Shown: one piece after another, positions 25,590-41,115 of the stretch
Position numbering within the stretch: position 1 is the first letter of the stretch
Layout of the letters: the number at the start of each line of letters is the position of its first letter
Assembly: GCA_964057225.1 (NCBI GenBank)
Contig: OZ059900.1
Coordinates: 1,808,501-1,872,500 of the forward strand
Length of the DNA: 64,000 nucleotides
DNA from: Auanema rhodensis
Lineage: Eukaryota; Nematoda; Chromadorea; Rhabditida; Rhabditidae
Direction: 5' to 3'
Translations under genes and position numbers: made by a program
The notes under the pieces: model-generated
Databases searched by the model: none
Told to the model about the DNA's origin: nothing
What the model saw: the letters and a program-made list of their open reading frames with translations, nothing else

Positions 25590-28500
25590 TCAAACACATA
25601 ATACACAAAATAAGTCTATTTTTACAAGTTTGCACTGATATTTATTCATTTTGATCAAAAAAGGTCGAAAATAGAAAGAATTTTTGAAATTTCCGAGTTT
25701 TGAGTCCAATTTGGCTAAATCGCTCATATATATGATCAAAAGCATAGTTTTATTGTCTATAACAACAAAAGTCATCAATTAAACGCTAGTGATGTTTAAA
25801 TACTGAATTTCGCTCAAATAGCATTACTACACTAAGTATGGTCGTTTTTATGCCTTTAACACCATATACTCACCGATTTTTGGTACAAAATCTGTAATAC
25901 TCGTAAATTTTGATCATATTCGTTAAGATTTGAGAATCAAACATACAATACACAAAATCAGTCTATTTTTATGAGCTTGCACTGATATATATTCATTTTG
26001 ATCAAAAAAGGTCGAAAATAGAAAGAATTTTTGAAATTTCCGAGTTTTGAGTCTAATTTGGCTAAATCGCTCATATATATGATCAAAAGCATAGTTTTAT
26101 TGTCTATGACAACAAAAGTCATCAATTAAATGCTAGTGATGTTTAAATACTGAATTTCGCTCAAATAGCATTACTACACTAAGTATGGTCGTTTTTATGC
26201 CTTTAACACCATATACTCACCGATTTTTGGTACAAAATCTGTAATACTCGTAAATTTTGATCATATTCGGTGAGATTCGAGAATCAAACACACAATACAC
26301 GAAATAAGTTTATTTTGACGAGTTTGCACTGGTATTTATTCATTTTGATCAAAAAAGGTCGAAAATAGAAAGAATTTTTGAATTTTCCGAGTTTTGAGTC
26401 CAATTGGGCTAAATCGCTCATATATATGATCAAAAGCATAGTTTTACTGTCTATGATAACAAAAGTCTTCAAATATACACTAATAATGTGTAAATCACTG
26501 AATTTCACTCAAATAGCTTTACTACACTAAGTATGGTCGTTTTTATGCCTTTAACACCATATACTCACCGATTTTTGGTACAAAATCTGTAATACTCGTA
26601 AATTTCGATCATATTCGTTAAGATTCGAGAATCAAACACACAATACACGAAATAAGTTTATTTTTACGAGTTTGCACTGATATTTATTCATTTTGATCAA
26701 AAAAGGTCGAAAATAGAAAGAATTTTTGAATTTTCCGAGTTTTGAGTCCAATTGGGCTAAATCGCTCATATATATGATCAAAAGCATAGTTTCACTGTCT
26801 ATGATAACAAAAGTCTTCAAATATACACTAGTAATGATGAAATCACTGAATTTCACTCAAATAGCATTACTACACTAAGTATGGTCGTTTTTATGCCTTT
26901 AACACCATATACTCACCGATTTTTGGTACAAAATCTGTAATACTTGTAAATTTTGATCATATTTGTTAAGATTCGAGAATCAAACACATAATACACGAAA
27001 TAAGTCTATTTTTACAAGTTTGCACTGATATTTATTCATTTTGATCAAAAAAGGTCGAAAATAGAAAGAATTTTTGAAATTTCCGAGTTTTGAGTCCAAT
27101 TTGGCTAAATCGCTCATATATATGATCAAAAGCATAGTGTTATTGTCTATAACAACAAAAGTCATCAATTAAACGCTAGTGATGTTTAAATACTGAATTT
27201 CGCTCAAATAGCATTACTACACTAAGTATGGTCGTTTTTATGCCTTTAACACCATATACTCACCGATTTTTGGTACAAAATCTGTAATACTCGTAAATTT
27301 TGATCATATTCGTTAAGATTTGAGAATCAAACATACAATACACAAAATCAGTCTATTTTTATGAGCTTGCACTGATATATATTCATTTTGATCAAAAAAG
27401 GTCGAAAATAGAAAGAATTTTTGAAATTTCCGAGTTTTGAGTCTAATTTGGCTAAATCGCTCATATATATGATCAAAAGCATAGTTTTATTGTCTATGAC
27501 AACAAAAGTCATCAATTAAATGCTAGTGATGTTTAAATACTGAATTTCGCTCAAATAGCATTACTACACTAAGTATGGTCGTTTTTATGCCTTTAACACC
27601 ATATACTCACCGATTTTTGGTACAAAATCTGTAATACTCGTAAATTTTGATCATATTCGTTAAGATTTGAGAATCAAACATACAATACACAAAATCAGTC
27701 TATTTTTATGAGCTTGCACTGATATATATTCATTTTGATCAAAAAAGGTCGAAAATAGAAAGAATTTTTGAAATTTCCGAGTTTTGAGTCTAATTTGGCT
27801 AAATCGCTCATATATATGATCAAAAGCATAGTTTTATTGTCTATGACAACAAAAGTCATCAATTAAATGCTAGTGATGTTTAAATACTGAATTTCGCTCA
27901 AATAGCATTACTACACTAAGTATGGTCGTTTTTATGCCTTTAACACCATATACTCACCGATTTTTGGTACAAAATCTGTAATACTCGTAAATTTTGATCA
28001 TATCCGGTGAGATTCGAGAATCAAACACACAATACACGAAATAAGTTTATTTTGACGAGTTTGCACTGGTATTTATTCATTTTGATCAAAAAAGGTCGAA
28101 AATAGAAAGAATTTTTGAATTTTCCGAGTTTTGAGTCCAATTGGGCTAAATCGCTCATATATATGATCAAAAGCATAGTTTTACTGTCTATGATAACAAA
28201 AGTCTTCAAATATACACTAATAATGTGTAAATCACTGAATTTCACTCAAATAGCTTTACTACACTAAGTATGGTCGTTTTTATGCCTTTAACACCATATA
28301 CTCACCGATTTTTGGTACAAAATCTGTAATACTCGTAAATTTCGATCATATTCGTTAAGATTCGAGAATCAAACACACAATACACGAAATAAGTTTATTT
28401 TTACGAGTTTGCACTGATATTTATTCATTTTGATCAAAAAAGGTCGAAAATAGAAAGAATTTTTGAATTTTCCGAGTTTTGAGTCCAATTGGGCTAAATC

Positions 28501-31500
28501 GCTCATATATATGATCAAAAGCATAGTTTCACTGTCTATGATAACAAAAGTCTTCAAATATACACTAGTAATGATTAAATCACTGAATTTCACTCAAATA
28601 GCATTACTACACTAAGTATGGTCGTTTTTATGCCTTTAACACCATATACTCACCGATTTTTGGTACAAAATCTGTAATACTTGTAAATTTTGATCATATT
28701 TGTTAAGATTCGAGAATCAAACACATAATACACGAAATAAGTCTATTTTTACAAGTTTGCACTGATATTTATTCATTTTGATCAAAAAAAGGTCGAAAAT
28801 AGAAAAATTTTTTGAAATTTCCGAGTTTTGAGTCCAATTTGGCTAAATCGCTCATATATAAGATCAAAAGCATAGTTTTATTGTCTATAACAACAAAAGT
28901 CATCATTTAAACGCTAGTGATATTTAAATACTGATTTTCGCTCAAGTAGCATTACTACACTAAGTATGGTCGTTTTTATGCCTTTAACACCATATACTCA
29001 CCGATTTTTGGTACAAAATCTGTAATACTTGTAAATTTTGATCATATTCGTTAAGATTTGAGAATCGAACATACAATACACAAAATCAGTCTATTTTTAT
29101 GAGCTTGCACTGATATATATTCATTTTGATCAAAAAAGGTTGAAAATAGAAAGAATTTTTGAAATTTCCGAGTTTTGAGTCTAATTTGGCTAAATCGCTC
29201 ATATATATGATCAGAAGCATAGTTTTAATGTCTATGACAACAAAAGTCATCAATTAAACGCTAGTGATGTTTAAATACTGAATTTCGCTCAAATAGCATT
29301 ACTACACTAAGTATGGTCGTTTTTATGCCTTTAACACCATATACTCACCGATTTTTGGTACAAAATCTGTAATACTCGTAAATTTTGATCATATTCGTTA
29401 AGATTTGAGAATCAAACATACAATACACAAAATCAGTCTATTTTTATGAGCTTGCACTGATATATATTCATTTTGATCAAAAAAGGTCGAAAATAGAAAG
29501 AATTTTTGAAATTTCCGAGTTTTGAGTCTAATTTGGCTAAATCGCTCATATATATGATCAAAAGCATAGTTTTATTGTCTATGACAACAAAAGTCATCAA
29601 TTAAATGCTAGTGATGTTTAAATACTGAATTTCGCTCAAATAGCATTACTACACTAAGTATGGTCGTTTTTATGCCTTTAACACCATATACTCACCGATT
29701 TTTGGTACAAAATCTGTAATACTCGTAAATTTTGATCATATTCGGTGAGATTCGAGAATCAAACACACAATACACGAAATAAGTTTATTTTGACGAGTTT
29801 GCACTGGCATTTATTCATTTTGATCAAAAAAGGTCGAAAATAGAAAGAATTTTTGAATTTTCCGAGTTTTGAGTCCAATTGGGCTAAATCGCTAATATAT
29901 ATGATCAAAAGCATAGTTTTACTGTCTATGATAACAAAAGTCTTCAAATATACACTAATAATGTGTAAATCACTGAATTTCACTCAAATAGCTTTACTAC
30001 ACTAAGTATGGTCGTTTTTATGCCTTTAACACCATATACTCACCGATTTTTGGTACAAAATCTGTAATACTCGTAAATTTCGATCATATTCGTTAAGATT
30101 CGAGAATCAAACACACAATACACGAAATAAGTTTATTTTTACGAGTTTGCACTGATATTTATTCATTTTGATCAAAAAAGGTCGAAAATAGAAAGAATTT
30201 TTGAATTTTCCGAGTTTTGAGTCCAATTGGGCTAAATCGCTCATATATATGATCAAAAGCATAGTTTCACTGTCTATGATAACAAAAGTCTTCAAATATA
30301 CACTAGTAATGATTAAATCACTGAATTTCACTCAAATAGCATTACTACACTAAGTATGGTCGTTTTTATGCCTTTAACACCATATACTCACCGATTTTTG
30401 GTACAAAATCTGTAATACTTGTAAATTTTGATCATATTTGTTAAGATTCGAGAATCAAACACATAATACACGAAATAAGTCTATTTTTACAAGTTTGCAC
30501 TGATATTTATTCATTTTGATCAAAAAAAGGTCGAAAATAGAAAAATTTTTTGAAATTTCCGAGTTTTGAGTCCAATTTGGCTAAATCGCTCATATATAAG
30601 ATCAAAAGCATAGTTTTATTGTCTATAACAACAAAAGTCATCAATTAAACGCTAGTGATATTTAAATACTGATTTTCGCTCAAGTAGCATTACTACACTA
30701 AGTATGGTCGTTTTTATGCCTTTAACACCATATACTCACCGATTTTTGGTACAAAATCTGTAATACTTGTAAATTTTGATCATATTCGTTAAGATTTGAG
30801 AATCGAACATACAATACACAAAATCAGTCTATTTTTATGAGCTTGCACTGATATATATTCATTTTGATCAAAAAAGGTCGAAAATAGAAAGAATTTTTGA
30901 ATTTTCCGAGTTTTGAGTCCAATTGGGCTAAATCGCTCATATATATGATCAAAAGCATAGTTTTACTGTCTATGATAACAAAAGTCTTCAAATATACACT
31001 AATAATGTGTAAATCACTGAATTTCACTCAAATAGCATTACTACACTAAGTATGGTCGTTTTTATGCCTTTAACACCATATACTCACCGATTTTTGGTAC
31101 AAAATCTGTAATACTTGTAAATTTTGATCATATTCGTTAAGATTTGAGAATCAAACATACAATACACAAAATCAGTCTATTTTTATGAGCTTGCACTGAT
31201 ATATATTCATTTTGATCAAAAAAGGTCGAAAATAGAAAGAATTTTTGAAATTTCCGAGTTTTGAGTCTAATTTGGCTAAATCGCTCATATATATGATCAA
31301 AAGCATAGTTTTATTGTCTATGACAACAAAAGTCATCAATTAAATGCTAGTGATGTTTAAATACTGAATTTCGCTCAAATAGCATTACTACACTAAGTAT
31401 GGTCGTTTTTATGCCTTTAACACCATATACTCACCGATTTTTGGTACAAAATCTGTAATACTCGTAAATTTTGATCATATTCGGTGAGATTCGAGAATCA

Positions 31501-32193
31501 AACACACAATACACGAAATAAGTTTATTTTGACGAGTTTGCACTGGTATTTATTCATTTTGATCAAAAAAGGTCGAAAATAGAAAGAATTTTTGAATTTT
31601 CCGAGTTTTGAGTCCAATTGGGCTAAATCGCTAATATATATGATCAAAAGCATAGTTTTACTGTCTATGATAACAAAAGTCTTCAAATATACACTAATAA
31701 TGTGTAAATCACTGAATTTCACTCAAATAGCTTTACTACACTAAGTATGGTCGTTTTTATGCCTTTAACACCATATACTCACCGATTTTTGGTACAAAAT
31801 CTGTAATACTCGTAAATTTCGATCATATTCGTTAAGATTCGAGAATCAAACACACAATACACGAAATAAGTTTATTTTTACGAGTTTGCACTGATATTTA
31901 TTCATTTTGATCAAAAAAGGTCGAAAATAGAAAGAATTTTTGAATTTTCCGAGTTTTGAGTCCAATTGGGCTAAATCGCTCATATATATGATCAAAAGCA
32001 TAGTTTCACTGTCTATGATAACAAAAGTCTTCAAATATACACTAATAATGATTAAATCACTGAATTTCACTCAAATAGCATTACTACACTAAGTATGGTC
32101 GTTTTTATGCCTTTAACACCATATACTCACCGATTTTTGGTACAAAATCTGTAATACTTGTAAATTTTGATCATATTTGTTAAGATTCGAGAA
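25590..32193 (+). repeat. HOR block of 19 monomers (6604 bp)
   Basis: Order: c d a b c d d a b e f d a' b e f/a d a' b. The d class is doubled at 27327-28020, h is missing after f at 29065, and the monomer at about 30803 starts as f (GAATCGAACATAC) and ends as a (AATAATGTGTAAATC). These three anomalies mark likely exchange points. ACTGGCATTT near 29807 is a private change. Confidence 0.72.
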
Positions 32194-35100
32194 TCAAACA
32201 CATAATACACAAAATAAGTCTATTTTTACAAGTTTGCACTGATATTTATTCATTTTGATCAAAAAAGGTCGAAAATAGAAAGAATTTTTGAAATTTCCGA
32301 GTTTTGAGTCCAATTTGGCTAAATCGCTCATATATATGATCAAAAGCATAGTTTTATTGTCTATAACAACAAAAGTCATCAATTAAACGCTAGTGATGTT
32401 TAAATACTGAATTTCGCTCAAATAGCATTACTACACTAAGTATGGTCGTTTTTATGCCTTTAACACCATATACTCACCGATTTTTGGTACAAAATCTGTA
32501 ATACTCGTAAATTTTGATCATATTCGTTAAGATTTGAGAATCAAACATACAATACACAAAATCAGTCTATTTTTATGAGCTTGCACTGATATATATTCAT
32601 TTTGATCAAAAAAGGTCGAAAATAGAAAGAATTTTTGAAATTTCCGAGTTTTGAGTCTAATTTGGCTAAATCGCTCATATATATGATCAAAAGCATAGTT
32701 TTATTGTCTATGACAACAAAAGTCATCAATTAAATGCTAGTGATGTTTAAATACTGAATTTCGCTCAAATAGCATTACTACACTAAGTATGGTCGTTTTT
32801 ATGCCTTTAACACCATATACTCACCGATTTTTGGTACAAAATCTGTAATACTCGTAAATTTTGATCATATTCGGTGAGATTCGAGAATCAAACACACAAT
32901 ACACGAAATAAGTTTATTTTGACGAGTTTGCACTGGTATTTATTCATTTTGATCAAAAAAGGTCGAAAATAGAAAGAATTTTTGAATTTTCCGAGTTTTG
33001 AGTCCAATTGGGCTAAATCGCTCATATATATGATCAAAAGCATAGTTTTACTGTCTATGATAACAAAAGTCTTCAAATATACACTAATAATGTGTAAATC
33101 ACTGAATTTCACTCAAATAGCTTTACTACACTAAGTATGGTCGTTTTTATGCCTTTAACACCATATACTCACCGATTTTTGGTACAAAATCTGTAATACT
33201 CGTAAATTTCGATCATATTCGTTAAGATTCGAGAATCAAACACACAATACACGAAATAAGTTTATTTTTACGAGTTTGCACTGATATTTATTCATTTTGA
33301 TCAGAAAAGGTCGAAAATAGAAAGAATTTTTGAATTTTCCGAGTTTTGAGTCCAATTGGGCTAAATCGCTCATATATATGATCAAAAGCATAGTTTCACT
33401 GTCTATGATAACAAAAGTCTTCAAATATACACTAGTAATGATGAAATCACTGAATTTCACTCAAATAGCATTACTACACTAAGTATGGTCGTTTTTATGC
33501 CTTTAACACCATATACTCACCGATTTTTGGTACAAAATCTGTAATACTTGTAAATTTTGATCATATTTGTTAAGATTCGAGAATCAAACACATAATACAC
33601 GGAATAAGTCTATTTTTACAAGTTTGCACTGATATTTATTCATTTTGATCAAAAAAGGTCGAAAATAGAAAGAATTTTTGAAATTTCCGAGTTTTGAGTC
33701 CAATTTGGCTAAATCGCTCATATATATGATCAAAAGCATAGTGTTATTGTCTATAACAACAAAAGTCATCAATTAAACGCTAGTGATGTTTAAATACTGA
33801 ATTTCGCTCAAATAGCATTACTACACTAAGTATGGTCGTTTTTATGCCTTTAACACCATATACTCACCGATTTTTGGTACAAAATCTGTAATACTCGTAA
33901 ATTTTGATCATATTCGGTGAGATTCGAGAATCAAACACACAATACACGAAATAAGTTTATTTTGACGAGTTTGCACTGGTATTTATTCATTTTGATCAAA
34001 AAAGGTCGAAAATAGAAAGAATTTTTGAATTTTCCGAGTTTTGAGTCCAATTGGGCTAAATCGCTCATATATATGATCAAAAGCATAGTTTTACTGTCTA
34101 TGATAACAAAAGTCTTCAAATATACACTAATAATGTGTAAATCACTGAATTTCACTCAAATAGCTTTACTACACTAAGTATGGTCGTTTTTATGCCTTTA
34201 ACACCATATACTCACCGATTTTTGGTACAAAATCTGTAATACTCGTAAATTTCGATCATATTCGTTAAGATTCGAGAATCAAACACACAATACACGAAAT
34301 AAGTTTATTTTTACGAGTTTGCACTGATATTTATTCATTTTGATCAAAAAAGGTCGAAAATAGAAAGAATTTTTGAATTTTCCGAGTTTTGAGTCCAATT
34401 GGGCTAAATCGCTCATATATATGATCAAAAGCATAGTTTCACTGTCTATGATAACAAAAGTCTTCAAATATACACTAGTAATGATGAAATCACTGAATTT
34501 CACTCAAATAGCATTACTACACTAAGTATGGTCGTTTTTATGCCTTTAACACCATATACTCACCGATTTTTGGTACAAAATCTGTAATACTTGTAAATTT
34601 TGATCATATTTGTTAAGATTCGAGAATCAAACACATAATACACGGAATAAGTCTATTTTTACAAGTTTGCACTGATATTTATTCATTTTGATCAAAAAAG
34701 GTCGAAAATAGAAAGAATTTTTGAAATTTCCGAGTTTTGAGTCCAATTTGGCTAAATCGCTCATATATATGATCAAAAGCATAGTGTTATTGTCTATAAC
34801 AACAAAAGTCATCAATTAAACGCTAGTGATGTTTAAATACTGAATTTCGCTCAAATAGCATTACTACACTAAGTATGGTCGTTTTTATGCCTTTAACACC
34901 ATATACTCACCGATTTTTGGTACAAAATCTGTAATACTCGTAAATTTTGATCATATTCGTTAAGATTTGAGAATCAAACATACAATACACAAAATCAGTC
35001 TATTTTTATGAGCTTGCACTGATATATATTCATTTTGATCAAAAAAGGTCGAAAATAGAAAGAATTTTTGAAATTTCCGAGTTTTGAGTCTAATTTGGCT

Positions 35101-37406
35101 AAATCGCTCATATATATGATCAAAAGCATAGTTTTATTGTCTATGACAACAAAAGTCATCAATTAAATGCTAGTGATGTTTAAATACTGAATTTCGCTCA
35201 AATAGCATTACTACACTAAGTATGGTCGTTTTTATGCCTTTAACACCATATACTCACCGATTTTTGGTACAAAATCTGTAATACTCGTAAATTTTGATCA
35301 TATCCGGTGAGATTCGAGAATCAAACACACAATACACGAAATAAGTTTATTTTGACGAGTTTGCACTGGTATTTATTCATTTTGATCAAAAAAGGTCGAA
35401 AATAGAAAGAATTTTTGAATTTTCCGAGTTTTGAGTCCAATTGGGCTAAATCGCTCATATATATGATCAAAAGCATAGTTTTACTGTCTATGATAACAAA
35501 AGTCTTCAAATATACACTAATAATGTGTAAATCACTGAATTTCACTCAAATAGCTTTACTACACTAAGTATGGTCGTTTTTATGCCTTTAACACCATATA
35601 CTCACCGATTTTTGGTACAAAATCTGTAATACTCGTAAATTTCGATCATATTCGTTAAGATTCGAGAATCAAACACACAATACACGAAATAAGTTTATTT
35701 TTACGAGTTTGCACTGATATTTATTCATTTTGATCAAAAAAGGTCGAAAATAGAAAGAATTTTTGAATTTTCCGAGTTTTGAGTCCAATTGGGCTAAATC
35801 GCTCATATATATGATCAAAAGCATAGTTTCACTGTCTATGATAACAAAAGTCTTCAAATATACACTAGTAATGATTAAATCACTGAATTTCACTCAAATA
35901 GCATTACTACACTAAGTATGGTCGTTTTTATGCCTTTAACACCATATACTCACCGATTTTTGGTACAAAATCTGTAATACTTGTAAATTTTGATCATATT
36001 TGTTAAGATTCGAGAATCAAACACATAATACACGAAATAAGTCTATTTTTACAAGTTTGCACTGATATTTATTCATTTTGATCAAAAAAAGGTCGAAAAT
36101 AGAAAAATTTTTTGAAATTTCCGAGTTTTGAGTCCAATTTGGCTAAATCGCTCATATATAAGATCAAAAGCATAGTTTTATTGTCTATAACAACAAAAAT
36201 CATCAATTAAACGCTAGTGATATTTAAATACTGATTTTCGCTCAAGTAGCATTACTACACTAAGTATGGTCGTTTTTATGCCTTTAACACCATATACTCA
36301 CCGATTTTTGGTACAAAATCTGTAATACTTGTAAATTTTGATCATATTCGTTAAGATTTGAGAATCGAACATACAATACACAAAATCAGTCTATTTTTAT
36401 GAGCTTGCACTGATATATATTCATTTTGATCAAAAAAGGTTGAAAATAGAAAGAATTTTTGAAATTTCCGAGTTTTGAGTCTAATTTGGCTAAATCGCTC
36501 ATATATATGATCAGAAGCATAGTTTTAATGTCTATGACAACAAAAATCATCAATTAAACGCTAGTGATGTTTAAATACTGATTTTCGCTCAAATAGCATT
36601 ACTACACTAAGTATGGTCGTTTTTATGCCTTTAACACCATATACTCACCGATTTTTGGTACAAAATCTGTAATACTCGTAAAATTTGATCATATTTGTTA
36701 AGATTTGAGAATCAAACACACAATACACGAAATAAGTTTATTTTGACGAGTTTGCACTGGTATTTATTCATTTTGATCAAAAAAGGTCGAAAATAGAAAG
36801 AATTTTTGAATTTTCCGAGTTTTGAGTCCAATTGGGCTAAATCGCTCATATATATGATCAAAAGCATAGTTTCACTGTCTATGACAACAAAAATCATCAA
36901 TTAAACGCTAGTGATGTTTAAATACTGATTTTCGCTCAAATAGCATTACTACACTAAGTATGGTCGTTTTTATGCCTTTAACACCATATACTCACCGATT
37001 TTTGGTACAAAATCTGTAATACTCGTAAATTTTGATCATATTCGGTGAGATTCGAGAATCAAACACACAATACACGAAATAAGTTTATTTTGACGAGTTT
37101 GCACTGGTATTTATTCATTTTGATCAAAAAAGGTCGAAAATAGAAAGAATTTTTGAATTTTCCGAGTTTTGAGTCCAATTGGGCTAAATCGCTCATATAT
37201 ATGATCAAAAGCATAGTTTCACTGTCTATGATAACAAAAGTCTTCAAATATACACTAATAATGATTAAATCACTGAATTTCACTCAAATAGCATTACTAC
37301 ACTAAGTATGGTCGTTTTTATGCCTTTAACACCATATACTCACCGATTTTTGGTACAAAATCTGTAATACTTGTAAATTTTGATCATATTTGTTAAGATT
37401 CGAGAA
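32194..37406 (+). repeat. HOR block of 15 monomers (5213 bp)
   Basis: Order: c d a b c a b c d a b e f h-variant, then an a/b hybrid. The a b c triplet is duplicated. The h-variant at 36712 ends GTTTCACTGTCTATGACAAC, mixing b and d markers. The block has the same length as 14122-19334 but a different internal order, so the equal length is coincidental. Confidence 0.75.
32736..34959 (+). repeat. 3-monomer tandem duplication, lag 1043 bp
   Basis: Bases match those 1043 downstream from 32736 (after T/C at 32735/33778) until G/T at 33917/34960. The repeated unit is a b c. CACGGAATAAG is shared at about 33600 and 34643 (and at 38813), while G at 33304 (GATCAGAAAAGG) is private to the first copy. 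The exchange junction lies between about 33779 and 33916. Confidence 0.88.
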
Positions 37407-40400
37407 TCAAACACATAATACACAAAATAAGTCTATTTTTACAAGTTTGCACTGATATTTATTCATTTTGATCAAAAAAGGTCGAAAATAGAAAGAATTT
37501 TTGAAATTTCCGAGTTTTGAGTCCAATTTGGCTAAATCGCTCATATATATGATCAAAAGCATAGTTTTATTGTCTATAACAACAAAAGTCATCAATTAAA
37601 CGCTAGTGATGTTTAAATACTGAATTTCGCTCAAATAGCATTACTACACTAAGTATGGTCGTTTTTATGCCTTTAACACCATATACTCACCGATTTTTGG
37701 TACAAAATCTGTAATACTCGTAAATTTTGATCATATTCGTTAAGATTTGAGAATCAAACATACAATACACAAAATCAGTCTATTTTTATGAGCTTGCACT
37801 GATATATATTCATTTTGATCAAAAAAGGTCGAAAATAGAAAGAATTTTTGAAATTTCCGAGTTTTGAGTCTAATTTGGCTAAATCGCTCATATATATGAT
37901 CAAAAGCATAGTTTTATTGTCTATGACAACAAAAGTCATCAATTAAATGCTAGTGATGTTTAAATACTGAATTTCGCTCAAATAGCATTACTACACTAAG
38001 TATGGTCGTTTTTATGCCTTTAACACCATATACTCACCGATTTTTGGTACAAAATCTGTAATACTCGTAAATTTTGATCATATTCGGTGAGATTCGAGAA
38101 TCAAACACACAATACACGAAATAAGTTTATTTTGACGAGTTTGCACTGGTATTTATTCATTTTGATCAAAAAAGGTCGAAAATAGAAAGAATTTTTGAAT
38201 TTTCCGAGTTTTGAGTCCAATTGGGCTAAATCGCTCATATATATGATCAAAAGCATAGTTTTACTGTCTATGATAACAAAAGTCTTCAAATATACACTAA
38301 TAATGTGTAAATCACTGAATTTCACTCAAATAGCTCTACTACACTAAGTATGGTCGTTTTTATGCCTTTAACACCATATACTCACCGATTTTTGGTACAA
38401 AATCTGTAATACTCGTAAATTTCGATCATATTCGTTAAGATTCGAGAATCAAACACACAATACACGAAATAAGTTTATTTTTACGAGTTTGCACTGATAT
38501 TTATTCATTTTGATCAAAAAAGGTCGAAAATAGAAAGAATTTTTGAATTTTCCGAGTTTTGAGTCCAATTGGGCTAAATCGCTCATATATATGATCAAAA
38601 GCATAGTTTCACTGTCTATGATAACAAAAGTCTTCAAATATACACTAGTAATGATGAAATCACTGAATTTCACTCAAATAGCATTACTACACTAAGTATG
38701 GTCGTTTTTATGCCTTTAACACCATATACTCACCGATTTTTGGTACAAAATCTGTAATACTTGTAAATTTTGATCATATTTGTTAAGATTCGAGAATCAA
38801 ACACATAATACACGGAATAAGTCTATTTTTACAAGTTTGCACTGATATTTATTCATTTTGATCAAAAAAGGTCGAAAATAGAAAGAATTTTTGAAATTTC
38901 CGAGTTTTGAGTCCAATTTGGCTAAATCGCTCATATATATGATCAAAAGCATAGTGTTATTGTCTATAACAACAAAAGTCATCAATTAAACGCTAGTGAT
39001 GTTTAAATACTGAATTTCGCTCAAATAGCATTACTACACTAAGTATGGTCGTTTTTATGCCTTTAACACCATATACTCACCGATTTTTGGTACAAAATCT
39101 GTAATACTCGTAAATTTTGATCATATTCGTTAAGATTTGAGAATCAAACATACAATACACAAAATCAGTCTATTTTTATGAGCTTGCACTGATATATATT
39201 CATTTTGATCAAAAAAGGTCGAAAATAGAAAGAATTTTTGAAATTTCCGAGTTTTGAGTCTAATTTGGCTAAATCGCTCATATATATGATCAAAAGCATA
39301 GTTTTATTGTCTATGACAACAAAAGTCATCAATTAAATGCTAGTGATGTTTAAATACTGAATTTCGCTCAAATAGCATTACTACACTAAGTATGGTCGTT
39401 TTTATGCCTTTAACACCATATACTCACCGATTTTTGGTACAAAATCTGTAATACTCGTAAATTTTGATCATATCCGGTGAGATTCGAGAATCAAACACAC
39501 AATACACGAAATAAGTTTATTTTGACGAGTTTGCACTGGTATTTATTCATTTTGATCAAAAAAGGTCGAAAATAGAAAGAATTTTTGAATTTTCCGAGTT
39601 TTGAGTCCAATTGGGCTAAATCGCTCATATATATGATCAAAAGCATAGTTTTACTGTCTATGATAACAAAAGTCTTCAAATATACACTAATAATGTGTAA
39701 ATCACTGAATTTCACTCAAATAGCTTTACTACACTAAGTATGGTCGTTTTTATGCCTTTAACACCATATACTCACCGATTTTTGGTACAAAATCTGTAAT
39801 ACTCGTAAATTTCGATCATATTCGTTAAGATTCGAGAATCAAACACACAATACACGAAATAAGTTTATTTTTACGAGTTTGCACTGATATTTATTCATTT
39901 TGATCAAAAAAGGTCGAAAATAGAAAGAATTTTTGAATTTTCCGAGTTTTGAGTCCAATTGGGCTAAATCGCTCATATATATGATCAAAAGCATAGTTTC
40001 ACTGTCTATGATAACAAAAGTCTTCAAATATACACTAGTAATGATTAAATCACTGAATTTCACTCAAATAGCATTACTACACTAAGTATGGTCGTTTTTA
40101 TGCCTTTAACACCATATACTCACCGATTTTTGGTACAAAATCTGTAATACTTGTAAATTTTGATCATATTTGTTAAGATTCGAGAATCAAACACATAATA
40201 CACGAAATAAGTCTATTTTTACAAGTTTGCACTGATATTTATTCATTTTGATCAAAAAAAGGTCGAAAATAGAAAAATTTTTTGAAATTTCCGAGTTTTG
40301 AGTCCAATTTGGCTAAATCGCTCATATATAAGATCAAAAGCATAGTTTTATTGTCTATAACAACAAAAATCATCAATTAAACGCTAGTGATATTTAAATA

Positions 40401-41115
40401 CTGATTTTCGCTCAAGTAGCATTACTACACTAAGTATGGTCGTTTTTATGCCTTTAACACCATATACTCACCGATTTTTGGTACAAAATCTGTAATACTT
40501 GTAAATTTTGATCATATTCGTTAAGATTTGAGAATCGAACATACAATACACAAAATCAGTCTATTTTTATGAGCTTGCACTGATATATATTCATTTTGAT
40601 CAAAAAAGGTTGAAAATAGAAAGAATTTTTGAAATTTCCGAGTTTTGAGTCTAATTTGGCTAAATCGCTCATATATATGATCAGAAGCATAGTTTTAATG
40701 TCTATGACAACAAAAATCATCAATTAAACGCTAGTGATGTTTAAATACTGATTTTCGCTCAAATAGCATTACTACACTAAGTATGGTCGTTTTTATGCCT
40801 TTAACACCATATACTCACCGATTTTTGGTACAAAATCTGTAATACTCGTAAAATTTGATCATATTTGTTAAGATTTGAGAATCAAACACACAATACACGA
40901 AATAAGTTTATTTTGACGAGTTTGCACTGGTATTTATTCATTTTGATCAAAAAAGGTCGAAAATAGAAAGAATTTTTGAATTTTCCGAGTTTTGAGTCCA
41001 ATTGGGCTAAATCGCTCATATATATGATCAAAAGCATAGTTTTACTGTCTATGATAACAAAAGTCATCAATTAAACGCTAGTGATGTTTAAATACTGAAT
41101 TTCGCTCAAATAGCA
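37407..41115 (+). repeat. HOR block c d a b c d a b e f h (incomplete)
   Basis: Follows the 14-monomer order exactly for ten monomers. It then runs into an h monomer that is cut at 41115 by the 4-monomer duplication. CACGGAATAAG near 38813 ties its c monomer to those at 33600 and 34643. GCTCTACTAC at 38335 is private. Confidence 0.75.

Larger units (their letters stand above)
13629..41115 (+). repeat. Central array built on an approximate 14-monomer HOR
   Basis: The most economical order behind this region is c d a b c d a b e f h d a' b, 14 monomers or about 4.87 kb. No copy is a perfect match: each run between c-class anchors of the CACATAATACACAAAATAAG type has lost, gained or fused monomers. 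Blocks of 4 kb or more match at large lags, for example about 16.2-20.3 kb with 22.5-26.6 kb at 6255 bp (18 monomers). This is the picture expected from repeated unequal exchange within one HOR family. The 14-mer as ancestor is inference. Confidence 0.75.

Noticed and set aside
14122-37406. Two 5213-bp blocks (14122-19334 and 32194-37406) as copies of one HOR
   Set aside because: Their lengths are equal, but the monomer orders differ (extra b and h d a' in one; duplicated a b c and an a/b hybrid in the other), so they are not direct copies.
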